NCBI GenBank assembly: GCA_030220185.1
Contig: JASPKZ010003844.1
Location: 2,091,001-2,155,000, forward strand
Length of the DNA stretch: 64,000 bases
Source: Diploptera punctata
Lineage: Eukaryota; Arthropoda; Insecta; Blattodea; Blaberidae
Reading direction: 5' to 3'
In this document: one piece after another, positions 1-11,329 of the stretch
Layout of the letters: the number at the start of each line of letters is the position of its first letter
Numbering within the stretch: position 1 is the first letter of the stretch
Position numbers and translations under genes: made by a program
Notes under the pieces: generated by a model
Told to the model about the DNA's origin: nothing
The model's input: only the letters and a program-made list of their open reading frames with translations
The model's database searches: none

Positions 1-39
1 TATAAATGGAAACTGAAGACGGCAAACCTATAAATGGGG

Positions 40-437
40 GAAAGCCGAAGAAGAAGAATAAAAAGGAAAATTTATGGGCCAAAGAGAGATGAACAGACAG
101 GTGAATGGAGAAATCTATTTAACCGCGAACTACATGGTCTTTATAGGAAGCCAGATATAAAAACAGTTAAGTCTCGTAGACTGCGATGGGCAGGACATGT
201 GGCACGAATGTGGAATGAAATATGTGCATGGAAGATTATTGTAGGAAAATCAGAAGAGAAGCGCCCAATTGGTAGACCAAGAATGAGGTGGGGGAATAAC
301 ATTAACTATGATTTGAGGGAAGTAGATTATACAGGGGATGATTGGAAAACATTGGCTCAGGATAGTGATGTATGGACAGCTTATGTCCAAGCTACTATGA
401 ACCTACGGGTTCGAAAGTGTCAGTGAGTTAGTTATTT
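40..437 (+). mobile_element. LINE-A 3' fragment (C-terminal domain of non-LTR RT)
   Basis: The reading frame from 34 to 426 encodes the C-terminal part of a non-LTR retrotransposon ORF2. Visible landmarks, in order, are DEQTGEW, LHGLYRKPDI, RRLRWAGHVARM, GRPRMRWGNNI and DLREVDYTG, ending in MNLRVRKCQ and a stop. The same series recurs in all LINE-A copies in the window. The RT domain is missing, so this is a 5'-truncated dead copy. It runs into a short GTTA-type tail (425-442) and then a (TTA)n microsatellite. Family identity is secure; clade is not assigned. Confidence 0.9.
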
Positions 438-442
438 AGTTA

Positions 443-461
443 CTTTATTATTATTATTATG

Positions 462-523
<62 letters not shown>

Positions 524-525
524 TT
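443..525. repeat. (TTA)n microsatellite
   Basis: About 80 bp of almost pure TTA/ATT directly after the LINE-A tail, probably expanded from it. Confidence 0.95.
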
Positions 526-2464
526 ATAATGTAGCTTGGTGATTATGCATACATATTTAAAAATGGGCAAATACTAGATTAGAATAGATACCATGATCCA
601 TATAATTTTATGTTTTAATTTTTAGAAACTTTTACTTTTATATATCCAAGTGATTACGTTAACGATTTGAACTTTCTATGTTGTTTCTATTAATAGCTTT
701 TAAATTAATTTACTTAAAATAATTATATATCAAGCCCATTTGTTCGATGACTGATTCTGAATCTCAATGTCTTAATCTGTCAGCTTGTGCAAATTTAAGT
801 TTATGGTAGAGAAAAAAACTAAGGTAAATTATCAAGAACTAATTAACTCGCATATTTTAAAAATTTTATTTTAAATATTTTTTTGGGAACAAATTTAAAA
901 ATTCGAGGGAAGACTAAACTATTCCATGAAATGAGTATTATGTACATGTAAGCAATATATATATATATATCCTGTAAGATTAAAGTAATTAAATCCAAGA
1001 AATATAACTGGTTTCACAGGAATTTGCAGACAAGCATTTTGAGATGGGAATCTCAGGGTGTTAAAAGTTATCAATAATTAAAGTTGTTTATATTTCATAA
1101 TTAGGTCTGAGAAACAGGAGCCGGTTGTACCAGTATAGAGGCATCTGTGCTTCAATGTTTATAATAGTTGTGCACAACTGACTAGGGAGTCTGCAGAACA
1201 GAGTGATAGAAGAGAATTAAGTCATTCTTCATAAATAATGTATAAAGTGACTTCTACAGACTGTACTGCAAGCAGGTAGAGCTAAATATCTCTCTTCTGT
1301 TGCATTCACTGTAATAAACATTGAACTTAGGGATGTTTCAATATTGATGTCATTTTCCATTGTTCTCAACACTATCTATAATACAATAAAAAATAAATAC
1401 GAGTGTAAAATAGAGAGATATATTTAGATTTTACCTAGGGATTGGGTGAAAATCAAATATTAAGTCAACAGTATTGTAACAATTTAGCGATTACTCATTA
1501 TTAGCTGGCAATTTTACACATCCTACAAAAGCTAATTTTGTTCCTAATATTTCGACTTCTTCAAATTCATAATATATTAAGTATGCAGCGATCCCACATA
1601 ATTCAATACTCCTATTTAATTATACTGGATTAGGAATATCAAATATAAATAACTGAACTCTTGATTTTTCAGTTTATTATTGTAAACTACAGCTCTTCTT
1701 CTGTATTTACTAACATTTTTTAATATTTTAAACTTTTTCAAACAATTTGTATAACATTATTAGACAATTTTCAAGCATTTATTTAAATACGCAAATCACA
1801 ATATTATGACACTATTAGACAATATTGTGATGCTAACTGCTATTTTCTCCACAGAATAAATTACTTAGTCTATGATTTTTCTATCACTGGTGAGAACGGC
1901 GTTAGGGGGTGATAAGTAAATGAACACCCATTTTTAATAAACATTAGGTAATTCTGGCGCACGCGCACTGTTGATCTATACGACTTTGAAAATATATAAA
2001 GTTTAAGTGCAGCTTTTCCAATAATAACTTACATATTGTGTCTAACATAATGGGTACCCAATATCAAATTTTGAGTTACCTCTCTATAGCTAAGGAAATT
2101 TCTTTAGTTCAACTCGTATACACCTAATATCCCAATAGCTTAAGCTTTTGTAATTACGTTTTAGGTTTTATTTGGAGAATTAAAACCCTCTCTTTGAAAT
2201 CTAATTTTAAAATTTATAACGAAGATGAACCTTATCAACTTGTGCATTTAGTTTGTATAAATAAATATTGAGTTATAAAGTTAGCGGAAATAAATCAGTG
2301 GATAGATCTAGAAGAAGATGGCTGGGTAGTACTTGCTGGTGGAGCTGGCAAATCAATGCCTAAACCTTGAAGTGAAGATAGTAAGTCTACTTGTTCGTTC
2401 AAGAAGCAAATTCCTTGTTTCGTGAAAATTACTGATCAAACAGGATTATAACGCTTTCAGCATT
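526..2464. other. AT-rich stretch without recognisable gene
   Basis: No coding signal or known repeat seen. It holds a short (AT)n run at 956-971 and a small imperfect inverted repeat around 1797-1830 (CACAATATT / AATATTGTG). Confidence 0.6.
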
Positions 2465-2810
2465 CAATTAACGCAGTTTAACCTCTCGCCTTTTAGGCAT
2501 TTTTACGTGCCACACGCCACCTGGACTTTACCGTGACACGACCTGACGCGAGATGAATTTTATCTGTGGATCACACACATACTTTTTTGACCACACAAGA
2601 ATATGGAGGGTCTCCCCGAATGAGTGATCAGGTCAATGCCAAGGCCTCTTCCGAAACAGCACAACGGTAAGACGAAAACACGCCATTCACACACACACAC
2701 ACACACACACATACACATTCATACTAAACATTGAGAACATGATGATTATGATGGTCAGATGATGTTCGGGGACCGTCTGGGCCATAAAGATTCCTAACAA
2801 TTGTCATTTT
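2465..2810 (-). mobile_element. SINE1 copy, body plus 3' module C (head lost)
   Basis: Read on the minus strand: a remnant of the SINE1 body (GGTCCCCGAACATCATC at about 2763-2780), a (GT)n stretch, then module C: AATGGCG, GATCACTCATTCGGGG, GTGTGTGATCCACAG, GGTGGCGTGTGGCACG and GGCGAGAGGTTAAA. The same order recurs at 50560-51115, 58555-58866 and 59130-60072. The tRNA-like head is missing. The (CA)n at 2692-2712 is part of the element. Confidence 0.75.
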
Positions 2811-3833
2811 AACGCTTTCTCAAACATTTAAATCAATAATTTTAGGAGAAAAAACGGTGGGTTACATATGGATTATTATGAAATCTAGTTCATAACCTCT
2901 TGCTTCAACTAATGAATAATAAAAATAAAGTTTACTATACCATCTGAGACGGAGATATTTGTCCCAGCTGCTCAAATCGTTCTAAAGAAATGCATCACTG
3001 ACGAAGGTAATTTTCATTAATCATCCAGTTTAAAACACGGTGTCTTATATTTTGAAAACACATTGGTTATATAAATAAGGTTCGTTCTATTTGGGTAAAG
3101 TCTAGCATGGTTTTAAATCACGCGCGATTAACAGACACGTCTTCAAGAGCGACCCTTGAAATACACCCTCCTCATAACCGTCGCGATGCCGAACTGCGGC
3201 ACAAAGCGCCGTCAAGAGTAAAGAGCTCAAATGAGCATCTATTAACAGCGCAGGCGTCAAGTGTCATACGTCATTCTACAAATTCGCGGTCACTATTTGG
3301 CTTGGCAACAATTTTAAAATGTTTTGGTTTATATCTAATAATTTATAGTGTCATTAATTACAACATGGAACTGTCCTAGATAATAGAAAATCTGGCTCTT
3401 CCAAGATTTTCTTTATGTTACGTAATTGAAATTATATTAGAATCGCTGTCTTCACGTGTAAAAACATCTGTATTAAATATCTTCGAATGAGATTGGAAAT
3501 CATTTATTTATTCTCATAATAAATCTTGAAAATAATAAAATTCTGTTTAAAAAATTTGAAATTATTAAACAAGATGAAGTTAAAGGTAATTACAAAGTTA
3601 AACTTAATGTAGATCGTATTCTTCAGGTGAAAAAAAAAATTCTTCCAAGAGAAACAATTTCAACTTTTATTAAAAATCTGTTGGTTCAATTACTTAAGCA
3701 ACTCTTGGATACGGAAAAAAAAATCTTAAAATACTCAGATGTAAGATCTGACCGCCTGACGTAACAATTAGTCTTCCATAAAAATACATAAATATTATGA
3801 AGGATCTATTGCTAAAGTGCGACTGCAACTTTT
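2811..3833. other. Unannotated stretch with a GC-richer patch
   Basis: AT-rich except 3105-3300, which is clearly richer in G+C and CpG (CGCGCGATT, CCGTCGCGATGCCG). The patch is open for 90 codons from 3107, but the translation matches no family I know. I see no repeat match. Confidence 0.5.
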
Positions 3834-4440
3834 TCATAAGTAATGCCACGAGTGATTTCCAAATGATCGAAGTGAGGAGTGAATTTATCTATAGGATTTG
3901 GAAATCGAGAGTGGCATTTGTTAGGACTATTTAACGAATAAAATTAAGCTGTTTACTCGCAAATCATTGTTTAACTATAGTTATTTTAAAATATTTATAT
4001 ATTTAATGTAAACGGCGATGTTTGAAAACAAATCAGAAATGTGAGGTTATGTTCATTCACTGCTGCTTGATCATATTATTTATTGCCAAATAAGATCGCA
4101 ATATTGTAAGAGTGCACCCAAGTGGAAAAATAATGAAACACATCAAACTATATATCATAATCAACATTACGGGTTATTCATTTATTTTTTTAGTAAACAA
4201 CTCAGTAAAATCAAGGATTTTTTTCATTATTTGCTATATTCAATGTATTTGTTGGAGAAAAATAATGCTTTAACCTGTTCAAAACATTAAAAGGAGGAAC
4301 TTTCTTTATCACAAAAGCAGGAGCTGATAAAGAGAAATCGATAAAAAGCGAGGTGAAACACGACTGTGATAGGTTGTAAATAAAAAAGTCATTGTAACGT
4401 GATTGGCCATTGACTCCAATTTGGGGCATGAGTTAAATAG
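3834..4440 (-). repeat. HP-family repeat, copy 1
   Basis: One of seven copies of a roughly 0.6-kb dispersed repeat. Minus-strand landmarks in order: CTATTTAACTCATGCCCC-like start, two CCAAT-containing repeats, TTTTAATGTTTTGAACAGG, ATTGAATATAGCAAATAATG, GCAATAAATAATATGATCAA, TTTTCAAACATCGCCG, GTTAAATAGTCCTAACAAATG, and a terminal hairpin (3835-3915) ending in ATTACTTATG. No coding capacity. Confidence 0.85.
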
Positions 4441-5565
4441 TCATTATAAATAACTTTAAGAAATAAAAAAACTGATTATTTAAATTTGAATGTATTTTAT
4501 TATGATATTTTATATTTATTACGTTCATGTTAATTATGTGAAATTCAAACAGATTACAAATCTTATTTAAACAACAGCCGAAATAAATTAATTGAAAATT
4601 CGGAAATATCTCAGTTTCGAGCTTACTGCGTAATGTAGTAGGATATGAAATTTAAATGGTTGTGTTTAAATGTAAACAATGAGTGGTTTAATAGTTTATA
4701 TTTACGTCATCAAGTTTGAATTGTTTTTTTTTTACTTGCATTGATATAATCACTTGCATGTAGGCTCATTTGCAAATTTGTGTCGTTAAATTTGTAGATC
4801 ACAATGTTCGTCATGAGATTCGCAAAAAAATCGTCTTAAAGAAATTTATATACTGCACAGATGGACAATCGCTGTGTCATGACTCAATTTGAGTCTCTAA
4901 ATCGATCGAATTACTAATGAAATGAGGCCGGTTCGGTAGATGTTTTGGCTAGCGCGTGCGGCTTGTCCGAATGGGAACCCAATACGAACCTGGAGGGTCA
5001 AAAGGGGTATTAGTGGTGGACTTTTCGAGTACTTCTCGGAGTCCATCCGTATCCTGAATTTCATCCCACAAACACTATCCATCCTCTTTTTCCTCCTCTT
5101 CATGTCATTTAATTTTTTCATACATTTCATATTTCCCTTTACCTCATCTCATGTTAGCAAAAATAGTTTGATTGGCACCCACGGGTGTTGAAAATATGTG
5201 AATGTGGGGATATGGTGGGGTACTCATCAGGGTACTGGTTCATGACTCCGGAGCCTGAAAAATACAAAAAAAGGGCAGAAGAGACCAGCGGTAAAGTTGT
5301 AGTCCCTCCTCGCCGCCACGGGTCCTCACAAAAATGGCGGTATGGTTCATGAGAGAAGAAGCTGGTGTGCCGGACTCGGAAGACGACCTACAACTCATAT
5401 AATATAGTAGAGTAGACTTCATTCCATACATCCATAATATATTTGAATAGCGCATAAGATATTTTGATTTTTACTATTATGTATTTTATGGAAAATTTAG
5501 TCCCCATTTTGTTTCCGGTCACATCCATGTTTACAGAGTTGTTTATTCACATTCTATGTAGTTTA
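4441..5565. other. Unannotated; GC-richer segment 4930-5440
   Basis: AT-rich to 4930, then a more balanced segment with GCGCGTGCGGCTTGTCCG and CCTCCTCGCCGCCACGGG. Opposing short ORFs are present, none with a recognisable product. It could be an old repeat or exon; nothing supports either. Confidence 0.4.
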
Positions 5566-5567
5566 TA

Positions 5568-5640
5568 TTCCCTAGTAAAACTGCAAGCATAGCATGAAAA
5601 TGCTATGATTGCAGTGAAGGACCTATACGTCTTGCTATTA
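5568..5640 (+). mobile_element. SINE1 module A fragment
   Basis: Only the 3' module A is present: CCCTAGTAAA, then the hairpin GCATAGCAT-gaaa-ATGCTATGAT and GCAGTGAAGGACCT. The same block follows the SINE1 body at 27357, 30322, 41785 and 47323. Confidence 0.8.
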
Positions 5641-6709
5641 TTAATAGATCAATCCCTAAATTACTTTTTCCTCTTTTGATCATTGGCTTTAGCGTGCACG
5701 TGTCCGATTTTTAAAATAGTTATTTTCGTATTCAATGAGTATGTCATTTTATTATTTATATTTGCTACTATTGAATTTAAAGTACCACTGACCTGTTGAT
5801 TTTAGTATGTCTTGTCTGCTTTAAGTTACAAGGAGCTTCTGCAAACCATCAAATTAGCATGCCAACCACTGTGGAAATGCGGTTTTGACCGCCACATCCA
5901 TCAGCTATCAAGTCAAAGTCAAAGGTGAACTGACCTGCATGAGTAGCTCTTTGGCCTACTGTATGTGGGCCCCAGGTCCCAAGGCAGAGTCCATTGGCCC
6001 CAGATAATTTTGGTTCAGAAATCTTGAACTATGTGCTGAAGGGTTTTTTCACGTCTAGAAAATAGTATTGCTCTTATGGAGCAATTCTTGCTAGTAAACG
6101 TGCCCTTGTATGTCATATTGATTTATTAGTTAATTCATTTGATATAAATAATTTAGTTAAATAGTTTCATCTACATCTTTGTCAAGAAAGTGGCTGCCCG
6201 ATTTATGGAAAAAATATCAGTATGGAACGTACAATTTTCACCCACATATTTAATAAAGTTAGAGGATGAATTCAATTACCGGAATAGCGGCTAGAGTGAA
6301 TGCCATTGAACCCTAGTCTTTCAACGAAACTTGAGATAATTATGTTTCCATTTCTGTTACTCAGTCTGCAGCGTTCTCTTAAGAGCAATACTACTTTCTA
6401 CGCATGAAAAACCTTATATGTAACAAATAATGATACATGAGACTTGCATTATCAACTTCGTATGTGAAAGAAAAGCCTGGTAAGGTTGTGTTGACATGTT
6501 AGGTATTGCGGAGGGCATGAGAGCCAGTATCTGCAACTCAACGATATTTATGTATTAATTAAATAAAAATAAAAATGTGATAAGGGTAAGAAGTTAGATC
6601 TTTTGGAGGCTGTAGAAATTAATAAGTTTAAAAGTAGTAAAATACTGTTAAATTCTCAACTTGATTTGAATGAATCCCCTTTGTTAAATTTAAAAATTTA
6701 AATAAATAT
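5641..6709. other. Unannotated stretch
   Basis: No gene. 5860-6010 is somewhat GC-richer (TGGGCCCCAGGTCCCAAGG) and may be an old repeat; no second copy found in the window. Confidence 0.5.
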
Positions 6710-6854
6710 TGTTGTATTGTTGCTTACATCAGTTGGAACACAATTCATAATTTGTTAACATGTCTGAAGAAGGTACAGTGTACCGAAACAGCTGTCACTG
6801 AATTATATAATAAATATGAAAATCAAATAAAACTACTTTTATTTTTATTTAATT
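6710..6854 (+). mobile_element. Penelope-like 3' end with hammerhead-like motif, copy 1
   Basis: A 145-bp insert flanked by a perfect 9-bp direct repeat, AATAAATAT, at 6701-6709 and 6855-6863. It carries CTGAAGA (6764-6770), a hairpin GGTAC-agt-GTACC (6772-6784) and GAAAC (6785-6789), followed by AGCTGTC. Its 3' end TTTTTATTTAATTAA is shared with the copy at 56588-56713, which is 5'-truncated differently and has another TSD. That pattern indicates reverse transcription. Assignment to Penelope-like elements is inferred from the motif. Confidence 0.65.
6764..6796 (+). ncRNA. Hammerhead-like core
   Basis: CTGAAGA, then a 5-bp stem with 3-nt loop, then GAAAC. After GAA the bases AC-AGCT-GT can form a 2-bp stem III, followed by C, giving the classic GUC cleavage context. 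Stem I is weak here (two clear pairs). Catalytic activity is not established. Confidence 0.45.
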
Positions 6855-6863
6855 AATAAATAT

Positions 6864-8085
6864 GGATTTTCATCAAGTAAACACCAACTCAATTGATATT
6901 TATGTAGATTCATTTAATACCAGTAAAAACGTACTGGATAACTTATAAATTTAAGCAGTATAACATAATTATAGGCTTGCTTTTTTTTACAATTTTCAAA
7001 GTATATGGTCCTTTTTCCTTCCTCTCCTAGAAGGTGTTGAACATATTGAAGTAAATATTTTATACAATTAATAATATAACCTATAAGATATATAATAACA
7101 CTTAACACTCTTAATTTAATGAACAGACGAAACATATTATGGCTATTTGAAGTGCCTCAACCCGACATTATGTACACATATTTGACTGCTTCTTGAAAAT
7201 AAGTTATTTGTGGAAAGGGCTCACTTTAAAACTAACCTGATAATATAAATTTTAAGTGTGAAAAAAAATAGTTTGAAACCTATCGCTTTGTACTGAAATA
7301 CAGGAAAGCTAACGCTTAAGCCTGTATCTGATTTTTATATAAGAGTGGAAAAGTCGCACTTTGAAACTGGATCCCTCATATAAGCTCACAAAAATAATCG
7401 TAAAGGCTAAAATATGTAAAACAAATTCCCTGGCAATTATTATACTGAAAAGTCATATCGATAAGACAAGTTTATTGTGAAAAAAAACATCGAAATCAAA
7501 CAGAAGTTATTTCGAATAATAGAAACAGCCCGATGATCGAGCCTCTGCTATTGTATCTATTTTATTATCACACACAGGAAAAATCGTTAGTGTCCGGCGT
7601 AATGCCAGATGAAGAGATGAGATAAAACCTCTATATTTTAAGGTACACGAAGATGCCAGTTCACGGGCGGTAATACAATCACAGGGTCAGAAAAAAATAA
7701 AATTGACCATATGAGTATGGAGAAGTGGTGGAATTAAATTTTATACAGGAGAAAACGGGAGCAACCTCGAGAAAAAATAAGTCTAACCACTTGTGCCATT
7801 GAACCGCCATAAAGATATATAAACTATAGACCTAAATGCAAGATTTAAGTTGGCATGGAAGGTGGGAAGGAAATAAGAGCTGAAATATAGTATTTGGTGT
7901 CTGATACAGTTCATTCGTAAGAATTGTTCTCTTAATTGTACTAGACGAAATTTATGATGTTATTCCTTCCCTGCCTCTTTTTATGGTACCTGAATTATAG
8001 TATTATGTGTATGATGCACAAACAAATTGAACATAGTATATCTTCTGGAAAAGGGAGGAGAGAATATTACTAGCATTTGAGATTA
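6864..8085. other. Unannotated AT-rich stretch
   Basis: I see no coding sequence or repeat family here. Confidence 0.6.
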
Positions 8086-8606
8086 AAGTTCTTAGGTAAA
8101 TTATTGAACCAAAGAGAGTTGAACAGATAGGCGAATGGAGAAGACTTCATAACGGTGAATTATATGATTTTTATAGGAAGCGAGGTGTAATAAGAATAGT
8201 GAAGTACCGTAGACGTCGATGGACAGGACATGTGGAATGAGAGAGGGCATCGAAGCTTCCTATAGGAGAATCAGAGGGAAAACGCCCAGTTGGTAGATCA
8301 AGAATGAGGTGGGAGAATAACATTAACCATTATTTGAGGGAAGTAGGTTATATAGGGATGATTGGAAAATATTAGCTCAGAATAGGAATGTATGGATGAT
8401 TTGAGGGAAGTAGATTATACAGGGAATGATTGGAAAGCATTAGCTCAGGATAGGGATGTATGAAGAGCTTATGTCCGTGCGGCCATGAACCTACGGGTTC
8501 GATAGTGCCAGTGAGTAAGTAAGTAAGTAAGTATAGGAATGTATGGAGAGCTTATGTCCGTGCAGCCATTAACCTAAGGGTTCAATATAGCCAATGAGAT
8601 AGTTAT
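8086..8606 (+). mobile_element. LINE-A 3' fragment with repeated 3' end
   Basis: Degenerate LINE-A C-terminal domain beginning near TTTGAGATTAAAGTTCTTAGG. Stops and frameshifts abound. The segment TGATTTGAGGGAAGTAG...CTCAGGATAGG occurs twice in tandem (about 8330-8395 and 8396-8462). After the (AAGT)n tail at 8515-8532 the last 70 bp of the element appear a further time (8533-8600, ending CAATATAGCCAATGAG). Confidence 0.85.
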
Positions 8607-8882
8607 TACTTTAGTTTATATCTTCTAAAGATATTGACCTATACAACATAACCTATTGTTGCACATCTCATTTCTCACTGTTAAAACACACACACACATT
8701 ACAAGTATATCGTACGCTGCACATATAACCACTACAGATTACTATTACACAATCTATCAGAACATATTTTTATCAGGTCTGATGTTTGCTCTCCATATCC
8801 ACAGCACTCCAACTTGCGGGTCTTCTGACGTCCCACGCTTTTCCTGGCAATTCTGGAGTCCCACGTCGTAATTACTAATTAT

Positions 8883-9108
8883 TAGGGAGCAGATTTGTAT
8901 GTAATAAAAGGTAAGATTGCAATTCAGATAGTATATATTATTCAACTGTTTGTGTGTGAAACAAGATAAAAGACAGTCAAAGTCTTACTTCTCATTATAC
9001 TATTCAACTGTTTGTGTGTGGAACGAAAACAAAAGACAGTCATAAATCTAACTTCTCATTATACTATGTTGCAATCTTAACTTTTAGTACATAAAAATCC
9101 GCTCCCTA
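8883..9108. mobile_element. hAT-type MITE, 226 bp
   Basis: Terminal inverted repeats of about 45 bp start TAGGGAGC and end GCTCCCTA; inside them TAAGATTGCAA matches its complement TTGCAATCTTA. Flanks are a perfect 8-bp duplication, CTAATTAT (8875-8882 and 9109-9116), fitting the hAT target pattern nTnnnnAn, and the TIR start fits YARNG. The interior holds two tandem units of about 65 bp, each with TTCAACTGTTTGTGTGTG and AAAAGACAGTCA. Non-autonomous, no ORF of its own. Confidence 0.85.
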
Positions 9109-9116
9109 CTAATTAT

Positions 9117-9904
9117 TATATACGTCCATCGTCTATGAACTATTCTCACCACGTGGCCCTCTTCATTTTCACTTTATTCTTTCGTCTGTGATGAGAGTGT
9201 CTTTCTGCTTCTCAGCCGTTACACAAAATTAAATATCAAATTAAAATTAATTATAAGTGCCATTTTCAGTAGAGTTTCTACCATCAACACCGGTGACCAT
9301 GGGACACTATCTTATATTCTCTTTGACGCTGGTCCTGAGAGTATGTTAACTCAAATCCAGGGATTCCCGCTATGCATACGTTTCTAATGATTGATTCAAG
9401 CGACTTGCTCAATGCATTGCTTGTAAATCCCATGAAGGTGCTTGTCCTACTAAAGGATGGGGATAAAAGGGAATAAATTAGGGATATTTGAATTTACTTA
9501 TATCATTCATCATCTTGCCTCCCAAAAAAGAATTGCTAGATTTTGGCTCCCTTGTTTCCTTGTGTCTTCACTGGTGGAGTGATCTCCATTTCTGGGTTAA
9601 TGTTCCAGAAAATGCATGTATTTTTTGCCATAATTTATATTTTGTTAAGATCTTTATTCAATATATTTTATGGTTTCTTTTTACTGGTGTAGGTTTTTAC
9701 ATTTCTCCCCAGATAATTATTTTGTAACGTATTTCAGTCTTTTATTGTCATTTTCTATTTTATATACCTTAGTCTCCGGTTTATTGTGTTGGTTGTTGAG
9801 TTATTTTTTATCAGAAACTCATCATGCTCATTTCCAACCACCTATGTGTGATGGAATCCACTGTGCTGTCAAGATTTCCTTTACTCCATACTTTAACGAC
9901 TTAT

Positions 9905-9905
<1 letters not shown>
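9117..9905. other. Unannotated stretch
   Basis: No gene or repeat recognised. ORFs at 9488-9727 and 9670-9987 have no recognisable content; the second runs through a (TA)n microsatellite. Confidence 0.55.

Positions 9906-9940
<35 letters not shown>
9906..9940. repeat. (TA)n microsatellite
   Basis: About 35 bp of TA dinucleotides. Confidence 0.95.
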
Positions 9941-9943
<3 letters not shown>

Positions 9944-10008
9944 CTTCTGTGCGTGTGTATGTCACTGAACTCTTCGTAAACGAATGAACCGATTTTGATG
10001 AAATTGTT

Positions 10009-10011
<3 letters not shown>

Positions 10012-10075
<64 letters not shown>
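10012..10075. repeat. (GT)n microsatellite
   Basis: About 60 bp of nearly pure GT, ending just before a LINE-B 3' end. Confidence 0.97.
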
Positions 10076-10077
<2 letters not shown>

Positions 10078-10080
10078 TCC

Positions 10081-10366
10081 CTACAAGGATAGATTCACAT
10101 TTGGACCCGGTAGGTGGAAGACAGAATCAAGAACACAGAAATAAGACAGGAACTTGAAATATTTGCAATAACTGATAAAATAGATACATATAGACAAAAA
10201 TGGAAGCAACACATAGACAGAATGAATGAAGATAGATATACAAAACAAATAAAATACAAACCTTAAGGCATCCGAGATGTGGGCAGACCTAGAAAGAGAT
10301 GGGCTGAAGTCGGAACGGGTCAACAGACCTAATCCATGAATGCAGATGATGATGATGATGATGAGG
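10081..10366 (+). mobile_element. LINE-B 3' end
   Basis: C-terminal fragment of LINE-B. Conceptual translation shows KWKQHIDRMNEDRY, a GRPRKRW-type box, and the ending SRNGSTDLIHECR, then a (GAT)n tail (10344-10364). The same ending is seen at 22290-22333, 25400-25471 and 41600-41630. It is 5'-truncated and broken by stops. Confidence 0.8.
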
Positions 10367-10920
10367 TGGCGCTGTGATCAGATTATAGGATTTCTGACGA
10401 TTTTTTTATAGTTTTAACATTTTTTCGCATATTAGAACATAAAACCCCAAAATTTCACTCCCAACCACTCCCTACATATTTTTAATTTAAAAAATGATCA
10501 TTAAAACCTTCTGAAAAGTTCATGAAATTGATCTACTGAGAATAATTCCTAGTTATGTTTGTATACCACAGGTGACGCTGATGTCGAATTCTGTGGTATT
10601 TTGTGTATGCATCAATATATGCGCAAGTCACTTGCAAGTAGCAACTATCGTCCGACCATGACACGGGAATTGAACGGCGCGGCGAATGATAACGAGAAAT
10701 TGCACTCATTTCTTGATTTTGCTTTGGGCAACAACAAATTACACAATGACGAAACGAAAACATTGAAATGTCAAACAAATGTCACTTAGTATAAAGTTTA
10801 TCGAAAATTTGGATACAAAAAAAAAATTGCTTAACCCGCTACTAGCAGGCAAGCCAACGTTCGAACATTACAACGTCTGTCGGTTCCGCTAGTATATATA
10901 TATATATAAAATAGCTTTCT
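10367..10920. other. Unannotated stretch
   Basis: Two overlapping ORFs in opposite strands at 10533-10789 have no recognisable product. A short TA run lies at 10892-10909. Confidence 0.5.
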
Positions 10921-10924
10921 TTTG

Positions 10925-11095
10925 CCTGGCAGAGTTAAGGCCTTAAGGCCTTGTCTGCCACTCAACCAGGTTTTAAAAAATACAAAAAAATAGTCTTACA
11001 TCTAAATTATAATATACATAAACGATTACATGTTATAAACACAATACAATTAATATTTATAATGTATTTTGATCTACTCTAAATTTAACGAATTA
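10925..11095 (-). mobile_element. LINE-type 3' UTR repeat (LU family)
   Basis: Carries GGCAGAGTTAAGGCCTTAAGG, an AAGGCCTTAAGGCCTT palindrome, and TAGTCTTACATCTAAATTAT, matched in reverse complement at 14905-15050 and more distantly at 35440-35610, 54760-54965 and 37995-38045. In the plus-oriented copies a (TTA)n tail follows, so this looks like the 3' UTR of a retroposon. Confidence 0.7.
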
Positions 11096-11263
11096 AATAT
11101 ATAATATGTACAATATATATATATATATGTATATATATATAAAACCGAGAAAAATATTTTTAATGACATAGTATAAATTTAAATAAATAGAGAAAAATTA
11201 ATTATTAGACAACAGGTAACTGTATAAGCGTGACTTAAAAGTGCCAAGTGTGCGGCAACCCCT

Positions 11264-11324
<61 letters not shown>

Positions 11325-11329
11325 ATTAC
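11096..11329. repeat. AT-rich with (TA)n at 11118-11140 and 11264-11319
   Basis: Two TA dinucleotide runs in an otherwise AT-rich stretch. The second abuts the truncated end of the endonuclease fragment that follows. Confidence 0.85.

Noticed and set aside
1797..1830. Short inverted repeat CACAATATT / AATATTGTG
   Set aside because: Too short in AT-rich DNA to claim a structure or element.
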